From contig NZ_JAHKPS010000025.1 in NCBI RefSeq assembly GCF_018860565.1, positions 1 through 64,000 of the forward strand: 64,000 nt of DNA. Reading direction: 5' to 3'. Positions 34,641 to 44,490 of the stretch are shown piece after piece. A program made the position numbers and the translations under genes. How positions within the stretch are numbered: position 1 is the first letter of the stretch; each line of letters begins with the position of its first letter. The notes below the pieces were generated by a model. It saw only the letters and a program-made list of their open reading frames with translations, did not search any database and was not told where the DNA came from. This DNA is from Winogradskyella psychrotolerans (GTDB lineage Bacteria; Bacteroidota; Bacteroidia; Flavobacteriales; Flavobacteriaceae).

Positions 34641-34670
34641 GCAATATAACAATTAAAGGTAAACTGACAA
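34641..34670 (-). promoter_or_regulatory. gldJ promoter
   Basis: On the minus strand, TTG (34668-34670), a 19-bp spacer and TATATTGC (34641-34648, one mismatch to TAnnTTTG). The 274-bp gldJ-porU gap also holds an inverted repeat TTTGCTC/GAGCAAA (34759-34765, 34779-34785) and TATTTTTG (34799-34806) as a possible porU -7 element. Confidence 0.55.
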
Positions 34671-34883
34671 CTTTTTTTCGCGTCTAATTGTAAAAAAATG
34701 TGCATTTCATCCTTTTTTTTGAGCACAACAACGGACTTTTTTCGATTTGCCGATGTATTTTGCTCTTTAATAACGAGGGAGCAAATGAATTATTGTTGTA
34801 TTTTTGAAATAAAAATTGCAAAGTCATAATATAGTGCTTTAACAAGCGTTATTTTATTTGAGACTAAAAACGAAAAAGAATAT

Positions 34884-37800
34884 ATGAAAAATTGCTATAT
34901 AATCGCTTTGATGTTGTTTAGTGTGCTTTGTTTTGGGCAGCAAAAACAATTTAATATAAATTGGAGTGGATATAAAGTTTTAGAAACAGCTTATAGTAAA
35001 ATAGAAGTGCCTGCTTTTGATGATAATCATTTTAGTTATAATGAAAGTGATGGTTTAACCTTTTTTGCTCAATGGGAAAGTAACGGAAGTCAAATTGATG
35101 AAAACTCAATACAATTAACCAATGTTGCTTATGAATCTATTTCTGCTTCTGAATTAAAGAATTTAAGTCCAAAATTAATTCCAAATTCTCCTAAGTATAA
35201 GATATACAATACTAATGCAAGAGATAAACGTGCTCATTATTTTGAATTAAGTCCTATTATTAAGGATAGAGGAGTTTATAAAAAAATTACAGGCTTTACA
35301 ATTACGTATAGCACACGTTCTGCTCGTACAGCCAACAACCTAAATGATGCCAATGGAATTGTAAACTCAGTTTTAAGTACAGGACAATGGTTTCGTTTTT
35401 ATATTGAAGATTCGGGTGTCTATAGATTATCTAAAAGCTTTTTAAGTAGTTTAGGTATTAATACCAATTCAGTAGATCCAAGAACAATAAAAATTTATGG
35501 TAATGGAGGGAGAATGTTACCTTTAAGTAATTCAGAAAATTACCCTTTCGATGTTGTAGAAAATGCCGTAAAGTTCATTGGTGAAGAAGATGGAAGCTTT
35601 GATAACAATGATTACATCCTTTTTTATGGTGAAGGACCTAAAACTTATAGTGAAGAAAGTGAAACCAATTTAAATATATTTACCGATAAGACATATTATT
35701 ATGTGAATATCAGTTCTGGTAATGGTAAGCGTATTCAAGAAATGCCAACTATAGATGCTTCGCCAGATATAGTAATTAATACATTTCAAGATTATCAGTA
35801 CTATGAAGTTGATGAATATAACCTGGGGAAAATAGGTAGACGTTGGTTTGGAGATGATTTTGATATTGAAAATCAACGTTCCTATAAATTTGAATTTCCA
35901 AATTTAGTAACTGATATTCCGGTAGATTTTAAAATTGTTGTTGGGTCTGTTTCTGAAGTAGAAACAACAATGAAGATTTCAATAAATGGAAATCAAGTTG
36001 ATAATATGGGATTAGGAACCATAAGTCCTGGATCTGTATTAGCAACTGATAAAACACACAATAACTCACATATTATTACATCTGATGAGATTACGGTTAC
36101 ATTTGATTATAGCAACAACGGTAACCCGTCGTCAAATGCATTTTTAGATTATATTAATATTGAAGCAACTAGAGGCTTAATTTATGAAGGCAATCAGTTA
36201 GTTTTTAAAAATAAAGATGTTATTACCACACCTGGAATAGCCCAATATAACTTGTCTAATGCTTCTGCAGTAACAGAAATATGGGATGTTACAGATCGTT
36301 TTAATGTTACCAATCTCGTAAATTCTACTAGCGAAAATACAATAACGTTTAAAGCACAATCTGGAGAACAGAAAACATATATAGCATTTTCTAATGCCAG
36401 TGTTTTACAACCTAATAAAGACAGTAGGTCAAGTGTTGCAAATCAAAATCTAAAAGGGACTATTTTTAATAATGCTCAAGGACAGTTTGAAGATATAGAT
36501 TATATTATTTTATCTCCTTCTCAGCTGACAACACAAGCAGAACGTTTAGCGCAAATTAATAGAGATAGGTATAATCTAAACGTAAAAGTAGTTGATTTAG
36601 AAACAATCTATAATGAATTTAGTACAGGAAGTCAGGATGTAGCTGCAATTAGGAATTTTATTAAATACGTTTATGATAATGCAAGTACACCAAGCAAACG
36701 ATTAAAATATTTATGTTTGTTTGGAGAAGGGTCTTATGACTATAAGGATAGAATACGTAATAATACCAATTTAGTGCCATCATGGTACTCTAAAGCAAGT
36801 TTTAGTCTCGGTAATTCCTTTGTTTCAGATGATTTCTATGCCATGCTAGATGATAATGAAGGAGATGGATTAACAACTTCTGATAGAATGGATATTGCTG
36901 TAGGCCGAATTTTAGCAGAAGACGTACAGCGAGCCAAAGAAATGGTAGATAAAATTAATACCTACTATCAATCTGAGTCTTATGGCAGTTGGAGGAATAA
37001 TGTATTGCTTATTTCTGATGATGTTGATGAGGGCTGGGAAAGAAATTTACAAGAGACTACAGAAAGTTTGGGGAATTCGCTAAATCAAGAAAAACCATTT
37101 TTAAATGTCGTAAAGATTCATTCTGATGCTTTTGAGCAAGAATCAACAGCAGCAGGAGATAGATATCCTAAAGTAAATGAAGCCATAAGAGACGCTATTG
37201 AAGTAGGAGCTTTAGTAGTGAATTATTTTGGTCATGGCGGAGAAGATGGTATAGCAAAAGAACGGATTTTTGATAAGTTTGATTCTCAGGAAGTTAATAA
37301 TATCTGCAAATACAATTTGTTTATAACTGTAACTTGTGAATATACCAAATTTGATGATCCACATAGAGATACGGCAGGAGAGTTTACCTTTTGGAATAAA
37401 AACGGAGGTGCCATTGCTTTACTAACAACAACACGTCAAATATCAGAATCTACTGGAAGATTTTTTAACCTAGCCTTGGACGATTACCTCTATGCGTTTG
37501 GTTCTAATGATTATCCATCTATTGGAGAAGCATTGCGATTAACTAAAACAGATAATTCTATCGTTGGGCGTTCTCAAAAACGATTGGTCTTTCTAATTGG
37601 TGATCCAGCAATGAAATTAGCCTTCGCCAAACCAGATATTAGATTAACTAAGGTTAATGATGTAGAAATTACACAGCCTATTGATACACTTAAAGCTTTA
37701 GCTTATACAAAATTAGCAGGTGAGGTTGTAGATGCAAATGGAAACGTATTACCTAATTACAATGGAACATTAACCGCTACGGTTTATGATAAGCCAATTG

Positions 37801-38750
37801 AACGTCAAACCTTAGGTAATGATGGAGTAACAGACGCTGATGGTGTAATTATTATGGACTATACAACATTAGGGGAAGTCATTTTTAAAGGGCAAGCAAG
37901 TATTGTTAATGGGCAATTTGAATTCGATTTTATTGTACCAAGAGATATTGTTATTCCTGTTGGCAATGGTAAAATTAGTTTTTATGCTCAAACAGATGAT
38001 CAACTTTCAGATCAAGCAGGTGCAAATTTCGATATTAAAGTTGGAGGTATTAATGAAAATGCACCAACAGATGATATCGGACCAGTGATAAATCTATTCA
38101 TGAATGACGAAAATTTTGTGTCTGGAGGTATCACTAACGAATCACCAACGTTGTTGGTAAAACTTCAAGACGATAATGGAATCAACACAGCAAGCGGGAT
38201 AGGTCACGATATTACAGCTATTATAGATGGAGACGAAACCAACCCAATTGTCTTAAATAATTATTACCAAGCTAGTGTAGATGATTATACTAATGGAACA
38301 GTTTCTTATCCTTTTAGAGATTTAGAACCAGGAGTGCATACGCTTACATTAAAAGCTTGGGATGTTTATAATAATTCTTCAACAGCAGAAATTCAGTTTA
38401 GAGTTTTTGATGAAGACGAAGAATTGATTATTGATAATGTTTTAAATTATCCAAATCCTTTTGTGAATTATACAGAGTTTTGGTTTAATCATAACAGTTC
38501 TGATCCTTTAGATATTTCTGTGCAAATTTTTACAGTTACAGGTAAATTGGTAAGAACTTTAAATGGACAAACTAGTGCCGATGAATGTTGTTCTAAAGGT
38601 TCGTCGTCATTATCTAGAAGCATTATATGGGATGGAAGAGATGATTTTGGAGATAAAATAGGAAAAGGAGTCTATGTTTATAAACTAAAAGTGAAATCTA
38701 ACCGTTTAAATAAGCAAGTTGAAAAAATTCAAAAACTTGTTATACTATAG
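34884..38750 (+). CDS. porU: type IX secretion system sortase PorU
   Basis: Cell-surface C25-family (gingipain-like) cysteine peptidase that removes the sorting tail of T9SS cargo and attaches it to lipopolysaccharide. The 1288-residue length fits. A signal peptide (about 1-19, VLCFGQ) is followed by an N-terminal beta region. The catalytic His784 (NYFGHGGEDG) and Cys818 (VTCEYTKFDDP) are present. The end (VQIFTVTGKLVRTL, then GVYVYKLKVKS) is a sorting-type tail retained on PorU. It is divergent from gldJ and followed by porV. Confidence 0.95.
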   Translation: MKNCYIIALMLFSVLCFGQQKQFNINWSGYKVLETAYSKIEVPAFDDNHFSYNESDGLTFFAQWESNGSQIDENSIQLTNVAYESISASELKNLSPKLIPNSPKYKIYNTNARDKRAHYFELSPIIKDRGVYKKITGFTITYSTRSARTANNLNDANGIVNSVLSTGQWFRFYIEDSGVYRLSKSFLSSLGINTNSVDPRTIKIYGNGGRMLPLSNSENYPFDVVENAVKFIGEEDGSFDNNDYILFYGEGPKTYSEESETNLNIFTDKTYYYVNISSGNGKRIQEMPTIDASPDIVINTFQDYQYYEVDEYNLGKIGRRWFGDDFDIENQRSYKFEFPNLVTDIPVDFKIVVGSVSEVETTMKISINGNQVDNMGLGTISPGSVLATDKTHNNSHIITSDEITVTFDYSNNGNPSSNAFLDYINIEATRGLIYEGNQLVFKNKDVITTPGIAQYNLSNASAVTEIWDVTDRFNVTNLVNSTSENTITFKAQSGEQKTYIAFSNASVLQPNKDSRSSVANQNLKGTIFNNAQGQFEDIDYIILSPSQLTTQAERLAQINRDRYNLNVKVVDLETIYNEFSTGSQDVAAIRNFIKYVYDNASTPSKRLKYLCLFGEGSYDYKDRIRNNTNLVPSWYSKASFSLGNSFVSDDFYAMLDDNEGDGLTTSDRMDIAVGRILAEDVQRAKEMVDKINTYYQSESYGSWRNNVLLISDDVDEGWERNLQETTESLGNSLNQEKPFLNVVKIHSDAFEQESTAAGDRYPKVNEAIRDAIEVGALVVNYFGHGGEDGIAKERIFDKFDSQEVNNICKYNLFITVTCEYTKFDDPHRDTAGEFTFWNKNGGAIALLTTTRQISESTGRFFNLALDDYLYAFGSNDYPSIGEALRLTKTDNSIVGRSQKRLVFLIGDPAMKLAFAKPDIRLTKVNDVEITQPIDTLKALAYTKLAGEVVDANGNVLPNYNGTLTATVYDKPIERQTLGNDGVTDADGVIIMDYTTLGEVIFKGQASIVNGQFEFDFIVPRDIVIPVGNGKISFYAQTDDQLSDQAGANFDIKVGGINENAPTDDIGPVINLFMNDENFVSGGITNESPTLLVKLQDDNGINTASGIGHDITAIIDGDETNPIVLNNYYQASVDDYTNGTVSYPFRDLEPGVHTLTLKAWDVYNNSSTAEIQFRVFDEDEELIIDNVLNYPNPFVNYTEFWFNHNSSDPLDISVQIFTVTGKLVRTLNGQTSADECCSKGSSSLSRSIIWDGRDDFGDKIGKGVYVYKLKVKSNRLNKQVEKIQKLVIL

Positions 38751-38952
38751 AAGTATTTAATTTTTTTGTTTTGTAGCTGAAATTATAGCTTTTTATTTTG
38801 TAGAAGATTTTCATTATTACGGTATAAGAAAACAGAAAGCAACAAAAAGTAAGTTGAATTGAGAGCAAAAAGAAAAAGTTTAAATTAATTCTTAAATAAT
38901 AATTTATATTTGCTAACGCATTAGTGCAAATAAGTTAGCATTAATAACTAAA

Positions 38953-40221
38953 ATGAACATGAAGAAATACATATTATCCCTAATCGCTATAGCGACAATT
39001 AACCTAACCTTTGCTCAAGTAGAAACAACACAAATTACTACTAACTCTTTTGATAGTAGAGTAATTACAACAGGTTTGCCTTTTATGCTTATTGCTCCAG
39101 ATGCAAGATCAGCCTCTTTAGGAGATATGGGGGTAGCTACCTCTGTTGATGGTTTTTCACAACAATATAATCCTGCGAAATATGCTTTTTCAGAAGCAAA
39201 GCAAGGAGTGAGTTTAAGTTATACACCATATTTAACCAGATTAGTAAATGATATCTCGTTAAGTTATGTAACTTATTTCAATAGAATAAACGAGTACAGT
39301 TCTTTTTCTGCAGGGCTTAAATATTTTTCATTAGGTGAAATTGTGCTAACACAAGATGCTAATGATCGTGGTGTAGCAGTAAAACCAAATGAATTTGCTA
39401 TAGATGCAGCATATTCGTTAAGATTAAGTGATCAATTTGCAATGGCAGTAGCTCTACGTTATATGCGTTCAGCTCTTAGAATTGATACAGTAGATCCAAA
39501 TGCGAGTCCAGGGAGTACATTTGGAGCAGATATAACAGGATATTACCAAAGTGAAGAAGAGGCTTATAATGATTTTAATGGGCGTTGGAGATTAGGTTTT
39601 GCAGTACAAAACTTAGGTCCAAGATTTAAGTACGATGATGGTGGTCAAGAAGTGTTTCAGCCAACTAATTTACGTCTAGGTGCTGGTTTCGATTTTATTT
39701 TCGATCAGTATAGCAAGTTAGCCGTTACTGCTGAGGTTTCTAAATATTTAGTGCCAACACCTCCAATTATGGGAGATAAAACGGTATTTACAGATACAAA
39801 TGATGATGGTATTTTTAGTCCAGATGATGGAGATTTTCAAACACAAGATCAATTAGATGCTTCAGAAGAGAATGTTATCATTGAAGGTCAAAGTACAGAT
39901 GTAAGTTTCTTAAGTGGAGTTTTTCAATCGTTTGGTGATGCACCAGGAGGTTTTAGTGAAGAGTTAAGAGAATTTACATGGGCATTAGGTGCCGAATATA
40001 CGTACCAAGAAAACTTTGCGTTTAGAGCGGGTTATTTTAACGAAGCAGATGATAAAGGAGCACGTAAGTTTTTTGCTTTAGGAGCAGGATTTAAATACAC
40101 AACAATTAATGTAGATTTATCTTATTTATTCTCAGCGTCAAAAATTCAGAGTCCGTTAGAAAACACCCTGCGTTTTTCATTGACTTTTAACTTTGGTTCA
40201 GGGGAATATGATGAGTATTAG
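38953..40221 (+). CDS. porV: type IX secretion outer-membrane protein PorV
   Basis: Outer-membrane FadL-like beta-barrel (also called LptO) that shuttles T9SS cargo from the translocon to the PorU attachment complex. It has 422 residues, a signal peptide (about 1-21, TFAQ), and the family-typical PFMLIAPDARSASLGDMGVA near residues 45-64. A phenylalanine/tyrosine-rich last strand ends TLRFSLTFNFGSG. TATATTTG at 38905-38912 may be its -7 element, and a terminator follows at 40245. Confidence 0.95.
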   Translation: MNMKKYILSLIAIATINLTFAQVETTQITTNSFDSRVITTGLPFMLIAPDARSASLGDMGVATSVDGFSQQYNPAKYAFSEAKQGVSLSYTPYLTRLVNDISLSYVTYFNRINEYSSFSAGLKYFSLGEIVLTQDANDRGVAVKPNEFAIDAAYSLRLSDQFAMAVALRYMRSALRIDTVDPNASPGSTFGADITGYYQSEEEAYNDFNGRWRLGFAVQNLGPRFKYDDGGQEVFQPTNLRLGAGFDFIFDQYSKLAVTAEVSKYLVPTPPIMGDKTVFTDTNDDGIFSPDDGDFQTQDQLDASEENVIIEGQSTDVSFLSGVFQSFGDAPGGFSEELREFTWALGAEYTYQENFAFRAGYFNEADDKGARKFFALGAGFKYTTINVDLSYLFSASKIQSPLENTLRFSLTFNFGSGEYDEY

Positions 40222-40244
40222 AATCTATAAATAATTTAAATTTC

Positions 40245-40277
40245 AAAACTATTGTTAAAAAAGCAATAGTTTTTTTG
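40245..40277 (+). terminator. porV terminator
   Basis: Stem AAAACTATTG/CAATAGTTTT with an 8-nt loop and a T-run, 24 bp after the porV stop. Confidence 0.8.
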
Positions 40278-40298
40278 TCTAAAATAAATAGTAAATTT

Positions 40299-40781
40299 AT
40301 GAAGGAGGTTAAAATAGAAACGACACTACAAGTTTATACTGGTTTTAATGAGCTTCCTGAAGCAATTCAAAACTTAATGAATACGGCAATTGAAGCAAGA
40401 GATAACGCCTACGCTCCGTATTCAAAATTTAATGTAGGTGCTGCTATTTTACTCGATAATAATGAGGTTGTCATTGGTAGCAATCAAGAAAATGCGTGTT
40501 TTCCTTCTGGTTTATGTGCAGAGCGTACAGCTATTTATTATGCAGGTGCCAAATATCCAAAGGCTAAGATTCTAAAAATGGCAATTACAGCATCTTCACA
40601 AAATCAAGTAACAGATAAACCAATTCCTCCATGTGGTGCCTGTAGGCAATCTATCGCAGAATACGAAATCAAACAAAATCAACCCATCGAAATTTATTTT
40701 ATGGGAGCAAAAGGAAAGGTGGTAAAATCTAACTCATTAGCGAATTTGTTGCCGCTTCTTTTTGAAAGTTCGGTATTATAA
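40299..40781 (+). CDS. cdd: cytidine deaminase
   Basis: Zinc-dependent enzyme converting cytidine and deoxycytidine to uridine forms for pyrimidine salvage. Zinc and catalytic motifs are PSGLCAERTAIY and PPCGACRQ. I chose ATG at 40299 (160 residues). The in-frame TTG at 40275 overlaps the T-run of the porV terminator, so the longer form is unlikely. Position between porV and pdhA is common in flavobacteria. Confidence 0.93.
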   Translation: MKEVKIETTLQVYTGFNELPEAIQNLMNTAIEARDNAYAPYSKFNVGAAILLDNNEVVIGSNQENACFPSGLCAERTAIYYAGAKYPKAKILKMAITASSQNQVTDKPIPPCGACRQSIAEYEIKQNQPIEIYFMGAKGKVVKSNSLANLLPLLFESSVL

Positions 40782-40893
40782 CGTTTTCGTTGCATTAAAT
40801 TCATTAATTAACTGTTTTTTTACGATATACTGTTTCATCAGTATTTTCTAAAGTGTTATTTTTGCTATTCTATTTTAAAGAACTCATCAAAAA

Positions 40894-41895
40894 ATGCAAA
40901 AAATAACCAAAGAAGTTTACCTAAAGTGGTATGAGGACATGTTGTTCTGGCGAAAGTTTGAAGACAAACTTGCCGCAGTTTACATTCAACAAAAAGTTAG
41001 AGGATTCCTTCATTTATATAATGGACAAGAAGCTGTATTAGCAGGTGCATTACATGCTATGGATTTAACTAAGGACAAAATGATAACGGCTTACCGTAAT
41101 CACGTTCAGCCAATTGGTATGGGAGTAGATCCTAAACGCGTAATGGCAGAGTTATATGGAAAAGCAACAGGTACATCTCAAGGTCTTGGTGGATCAATGC
41201 ATATTTTTTCAAAAGAACACCGCTTTTACGGAGGTCACGGAATTGTAGGTGGTCAGATTCCTTTAGGAGCTGGTATTGCTTTTGGAGATAAATATCATGG
41301 TAAAGATGCTGTAACTATTTGTTGTTTTGGTGATGGAGCTGCAAGACAGGGCTCATTACATGAAACATTTAACTTAGCAATGCTTTGGAATTTACCAGTA
41401 GTATTCGTTTGTGAAAACAACGGTTATGCTATGGGAACTTCTGTAGCGCGTACAGCAAACCATACAGATATTTGGAAATTAGGTTTAGGCTACGAAATGC
41501 CTTCTGGACCAGTTGATGGGATGAATCCTATTAAAGTTGCTGAAGCTTTTGATGAAGCGATTCAACGTGCTAGAAAAGGTGGCGGACCTTCGTTCTTAGA
41601 AGTGAAAACATACCGTTATAGAGGTCATTCAATGTCAGATGCTCAGCACTACAGAACAAAAGATGAGGTTAAAGAGTATAAGAAAATTGACCCAATTACT
41701 CAGGTAAAAGATATTATCTTAGAGAAAGGATATGCTACAGAAGCAGATTTAAAAGCTATTGATAAGGATGTTAAGAAACGCGTTTCTGAATGTGAAAAAT
41801 TTGCAGACGAGTCTCCTTATCCAGATAAGAGTGTGATGTACGATGCTGTTTATGAGCAAGAAGATTACCCATTTATAGATCACAAAATTAAATAA
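40894..41895 (+). CDS. pdhA: pyruvate dehydrogenase E1 component, alpha subunit
   Basis: Thiamine-diphosphate subunit of the pyruvate dehydrogenase complex, 333 residues. The TPP-binding motif runs from GDGAARQGSLHETFNLA to VCENNGYAMGT. The phosphorylation-loop-like region RYRGHSMSDAQHYR and GQEAVLAGALHAM near the start are also typical. The E1-beta and E3 genes are not in this window. TATTTTTG at 40857-40864 is a possible -7 element. The E2 gene follows after 3 bp. Confidence 0.95.
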   Translation: MQKITKEVYLKWYEDMLFWRKFEDKLAAVYIQQKVRGFLHLYNGQEAVLAGALHAMDLTKDKMITAYRNHVQPIGMGVDPKRVMAELYGKATGTSQGLGGSMHIFSKEHRFYGGHGIVGGQIPLGAGIAFGDKYHGKDAVTICCFGDGAARQGSLHETFNLAMLWNLPVVFVCENNGYAMGTSVARTANHTDIWKLGLGYEMPSGPVDGMNPIKVAEAFDEAIQRARKGGGPSFLEVKTYRYRGHSMSDAQHYRTKDEVKEYKKIDPITQVKDIILEKGYATEADLKAIDKDVKKRVSECEKFADESPYPDKSVMYDAVYEQEDYPFIDHKIK

Positions 41896-41898
41896 GCT

Positions 41899-43518
41899 AT
41901 GGCAGAAGTAATAAATATGCCGCGTTTAAGCGACACCATGGAAGAAGGAACTGTTGCCTCTTGGTTAAAAAAGGTAGGTGACAAAGTTGAAGAAGGAGAT
42001 ATTTTAGCAGAAATCGAAACGGATAAAGCAACTATGGAGTTCGAGTCTTTTAACGAAGGAACGTTACTACATATTGGTGTTCAAGAAGGTGAAACTGCAA
42101 AAGTAGATACGCTTTTAGCTATTATTGGTGAAGAAGGCGAAGATATTTCTAGTTACTTAAATGGAAGCGCATCAGAATCATCTGAAGAAAAAATAGAAGA
42201 TACTGAGAGTGCTGCTGAAGAATCTCAAGAAACGGAATCAGCAAGTGAAGTTGAAATTCCAGAAGGTGTTACAGTGGTTACCATGCCGCGTTTAAGTGAT
42301 ACCATGGAAGAAGGCACAGTAGCAACATGGCTTAAAAAAGTAGGAGAAGAGGTAGAAGAAGGAGATATTCTTGCTGAAATTGAAACCGATAAAGCGACGA
42401 TGGAATTTGAATCATTCCAATCAGGTAACTTATTATACGTTGGTTTAAATGAAGGAGAAACGGCTAAAGTAGATTCTTTATTAGCAATTATAGGTCCTAA
42501 AGGAACTGATATTTCAGGTCTTGCGAAAAACTTTAAAGTTGATGGTGGTGATGAAAAGAAAGAAGCACCAAAGGCTGAAACTAAAAAAGAAACACCAAAA
42601 GCAGAGCCTAAAAAAGTAGAAGCAAAGAAAGATACACCAAAAGTCTCAACGTCAAATACAAGCTCAGGACGAGTTTTTGTTTCTCCTCTAGCTAAAAAAA
42701 TGGCAGAAGAGAAGGGAATTAACTTAAGTCAAGTTAATGGTTCTGGTGAAAATGGACGTATTGTAAAGCGTGATATCGAAAACTTTACTCCAGCAACACA
42801 ATCTGTTTCAGTTGGTAAATTTGTTCCAACAGGACAAGAAGATTTTGACGAAGTGCCAAATTCAAATATGCGTAAAGCCATTGCTAAAAACTTAGCAAAA
42901 TCTAAATTTACCGCACCACATTATTATTTAAATGTGGAGTTTGACATGGAAAATGCAATAGCATTTAGAGCACAATATAATTCTATACCAGATACTAAAA
43001 TTTCTTATAATGACATGATTGTTAAAGCATGTGCTTTAGCGTTAAAACAGCATCCTCAAGTTAACTCTCAGTGGTTTGATGACAGAATGCAATTAAACAA
43101 TCATGTTCATATTGGTGTTGCCGTTGCTGTGCCAGATGGTTTATTAGTGCCAGTGGTTAAATTTGCAAATGAGCAAAGCTTGACACAAATTGGTGCTGCT
43201 GTTAGAGAATATGCTGGTAAAGCAAGAAACAAGAAATTGTCTTTAGAAGAGATGGAAGGTAGTACGTTTACGGTTTCTAATTTAGGAATGTTTGGTATTG
43301 ATAGCTTTACATCAATTATTAATCAACCAAATTCAGCGATTTTATCTGTTGGGAATATTGTTGAAAAACCAGTAGTTAAAAACGGACAAATTGTAGTAGG
43401 TAATACTATGAAATTATGTCTGGCATGTGATCACAGAACTGTAGATGGTGCAACCGGAGCACAATTCCTTCAAACTTTAAAAGGATATATTGAAAACCCT
43501 GTGACAATGTTAGTTTAA
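41899..43518 (+). CDS. pdhC: pyruvate dehydrogenase E2, dihydrolipoamide acetyltransferase
   Basis: 539 residues with two lipoyl domains (about 1-80 and 123-202). Lipoyl-lysines Lys43 and Lys165 are both in ETDKATMEFES. Glu/Lys-rich linkers, a peripheral-subunit-binding domain (about 255-295, FVSPLAKKMAEEKGI) and the acyltransferase catalytic domain with DHRTVDGATGAQFL follow. It acetylates CoA in the PDH complex and is co-transcribed with pdhA. A terminator hairpin at 43553 follows. Confidence 0.95.
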   Translation: MAEVINMPRLSDTMEEGTVASWLKKVGDKVEEGDILAEIETDKATMEFESFNEGTLLHIGVQEGETAKVDTLLAIIGEEGEDISSYLNGSASESSEEKIEDTESAAEESQETESASEVEIPEGVTVVTMPRLSDTMEEGTVATWLKKVGEEVEEGDILAEIETDKATMEFESFQSGNLLYVGLNEGETAKVDSLLAIIGPKGTDISGLAKNFKVDGGDEKKEAPKAETKKETPKAEPKKVEAKKDTPKVSTSNTSSGRVFVSPLAKKMAEEKGINLSQVNGSGENGRIVKRDIENFTPATQSVSVGKFVPTGQEDFDEVPNSNMRKAIAKNLAKSKFTAPHYYLNVEFDMENAIAFRAQYNSIPDTKISYNDMIVKACALALKQHPQVNSQWFDDRMQLNNHVHIGVAVAVPDGLLVPVVKFANEQSLTQIGAAVREYAGKARNKKLSLEEMEGSTFTVSNLGMFGIDSFTSIINQPNSAILSVGNIVEKPVVKNGQIVVGNTMKLCLACDHRTVDGATGAQFLQTLKGYIENPVTMLV

Positions 43519-43552
43519 TATATTAACGTTCACAGCATCGTGAAGATTATAT

Positions 43553-43588
43553 AAAAAACCTATTTCATTAACCTGAAATAGGTTTTTT
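43553..43588 (+). terminator. pdhC terminator
   Basis: Stem AACCTATTTCA/TGAAATAGGTT, loop TTAACC, then a T-run. Confidence 0.85.
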
Positions 43589-43595
43589 GTTGTTG

Positions 43596-43626
43596 TTGTA
43601 TTAACCATAATATAAGATTACTTTCG
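43596..43626 (+). promoter_or_regulatory. promoter of the 43671 gene
   Basis: TTG (43596-43598), a 20-bp spacer and TACTTTCG (43619-43626, one mismatch to TAnnTTTG), 44 bp before the ATG. Confidence 0.6.
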
Positions 43627-43670
43627 CAGCTAAATTTAACTGCTATTCAGTAGTTTACTAAAAATATAAA

Positions 43671-44405
43671 ATGAAAAATTTAAAAGTAGTTGTGTTAATA
43701 ACATTTCTTACATTATTTATGTTGGGTAATGCACAAAAGAAGAAAGTGGCTGTTGTAACATTTTATGCAGACAAAATGATAGACTTATCAGCACTTGATG
43801 CTTCTGCAGATTTAATTGCAAAAAACACCAACCTAAGTGATGACCCCAATTTTAATTTAACTGAGCCACTTAATAAATTGCATGACGCTTTTTTTAGTGA
43901 ATACGCTGAAAATTTTGATTTTGAATTTATAGCAGAAGAAGATGTATGGGCTAATGAAACATATAAAACGTTTAAACCTACTTATGAAGAAGCAGGAAGC
44001 ATAAATAAAGATATAGAATCAACTACAACGGTTCAAGGCTATAAGGTTATCCCTAATTACAGACAAAATGTTAAAGATTTAAAAGGCGTTGCAGAAGATT
44101 TAGGTGTAGATGCTATAATGTTTATTCATTTAGATTTTGGTTTTGTGAAAACAGGAGTTGGTAGTTTTGGTTATGTTAGCATACAAGCAAGATTTAGTAT
44201 GGATTTATATTCTAAAGATAATAAGAGTATTTTTCAGTTTCATGAAGTTGCTGGTTCTTCAAAAAAAGCAGCTATGGTAAAAGGTATTCCTGTTATGAGT
44301 ACAGATAAGATTCAACCAATGTGTGAAAGCGCAGTAGATAAATTAATGAAAGATTTGAATAAAAAAGTAGCGCGTTTAGCTAAAAAAGCGAACAAAAAAA
44401 TGTAA
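43671..44405 (+). CDS. secreted hypothetical protein
   Basis: 244 residues with a signal peptide (about 1-21, LGNAQ). Segments KKVAVVTFYADKMID at the start and LGVDAIMFIHLDFGFV near 145-160 suggest an alpha/beta fold loosely like periplasmic CsgG/LpoB-type proteins. I do not claim membership. The C-terminus is a Lys/Ala-rich helix. It has its own promoter and a terminator at 44432, so it is monocistronic. Confidence 0.7.
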   Translation: MKNLKVVVLITFLTLFMLGNAQKKKVAVVTFYADKMIDLSALDASADLIAKNTNLSDDPNFNLTEPLNKLHDAFFSEYAENFDFEFIAEEDVWANETYKTFKPTYEEAGSINKDIESTTTVQGYKVIPNYRQNVKDLKGVAEDLGVDAIMFIHLDFGFVKTGVGSFGYVSIQARFSMDLYSKDNKSIFQFHEVAGSSKKAAMVKGIPVMSTDKIQPMCESAVDKLMKDLNKKVARLAKKANKKM

Positions 44406-44431
44406 ATCTTTTCAATTAAAAATAATCTTTT

Positions 44432-44468
44432 AAATCCTATGCCATTAGTTTGGTATAGGATTTTTTTA
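44432..44468 (+). terminator. terminator of the 43671 gene
   Basis: Stem AATCCTATGCCA/TGGTATAGGATT with loop TTAGTT and seven T, ahead of the M28 peptidase gene. Confidence 0.85.
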
Positions 44469-44490
44469 TATTTAAACACAAATAAAATTT

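Noticed and set aside
40275..40298. TTG start extending cytidine deaminase by eight residues
   Set aside because: It lies in the T-run of the porV terminator and the following ATG is better placed.
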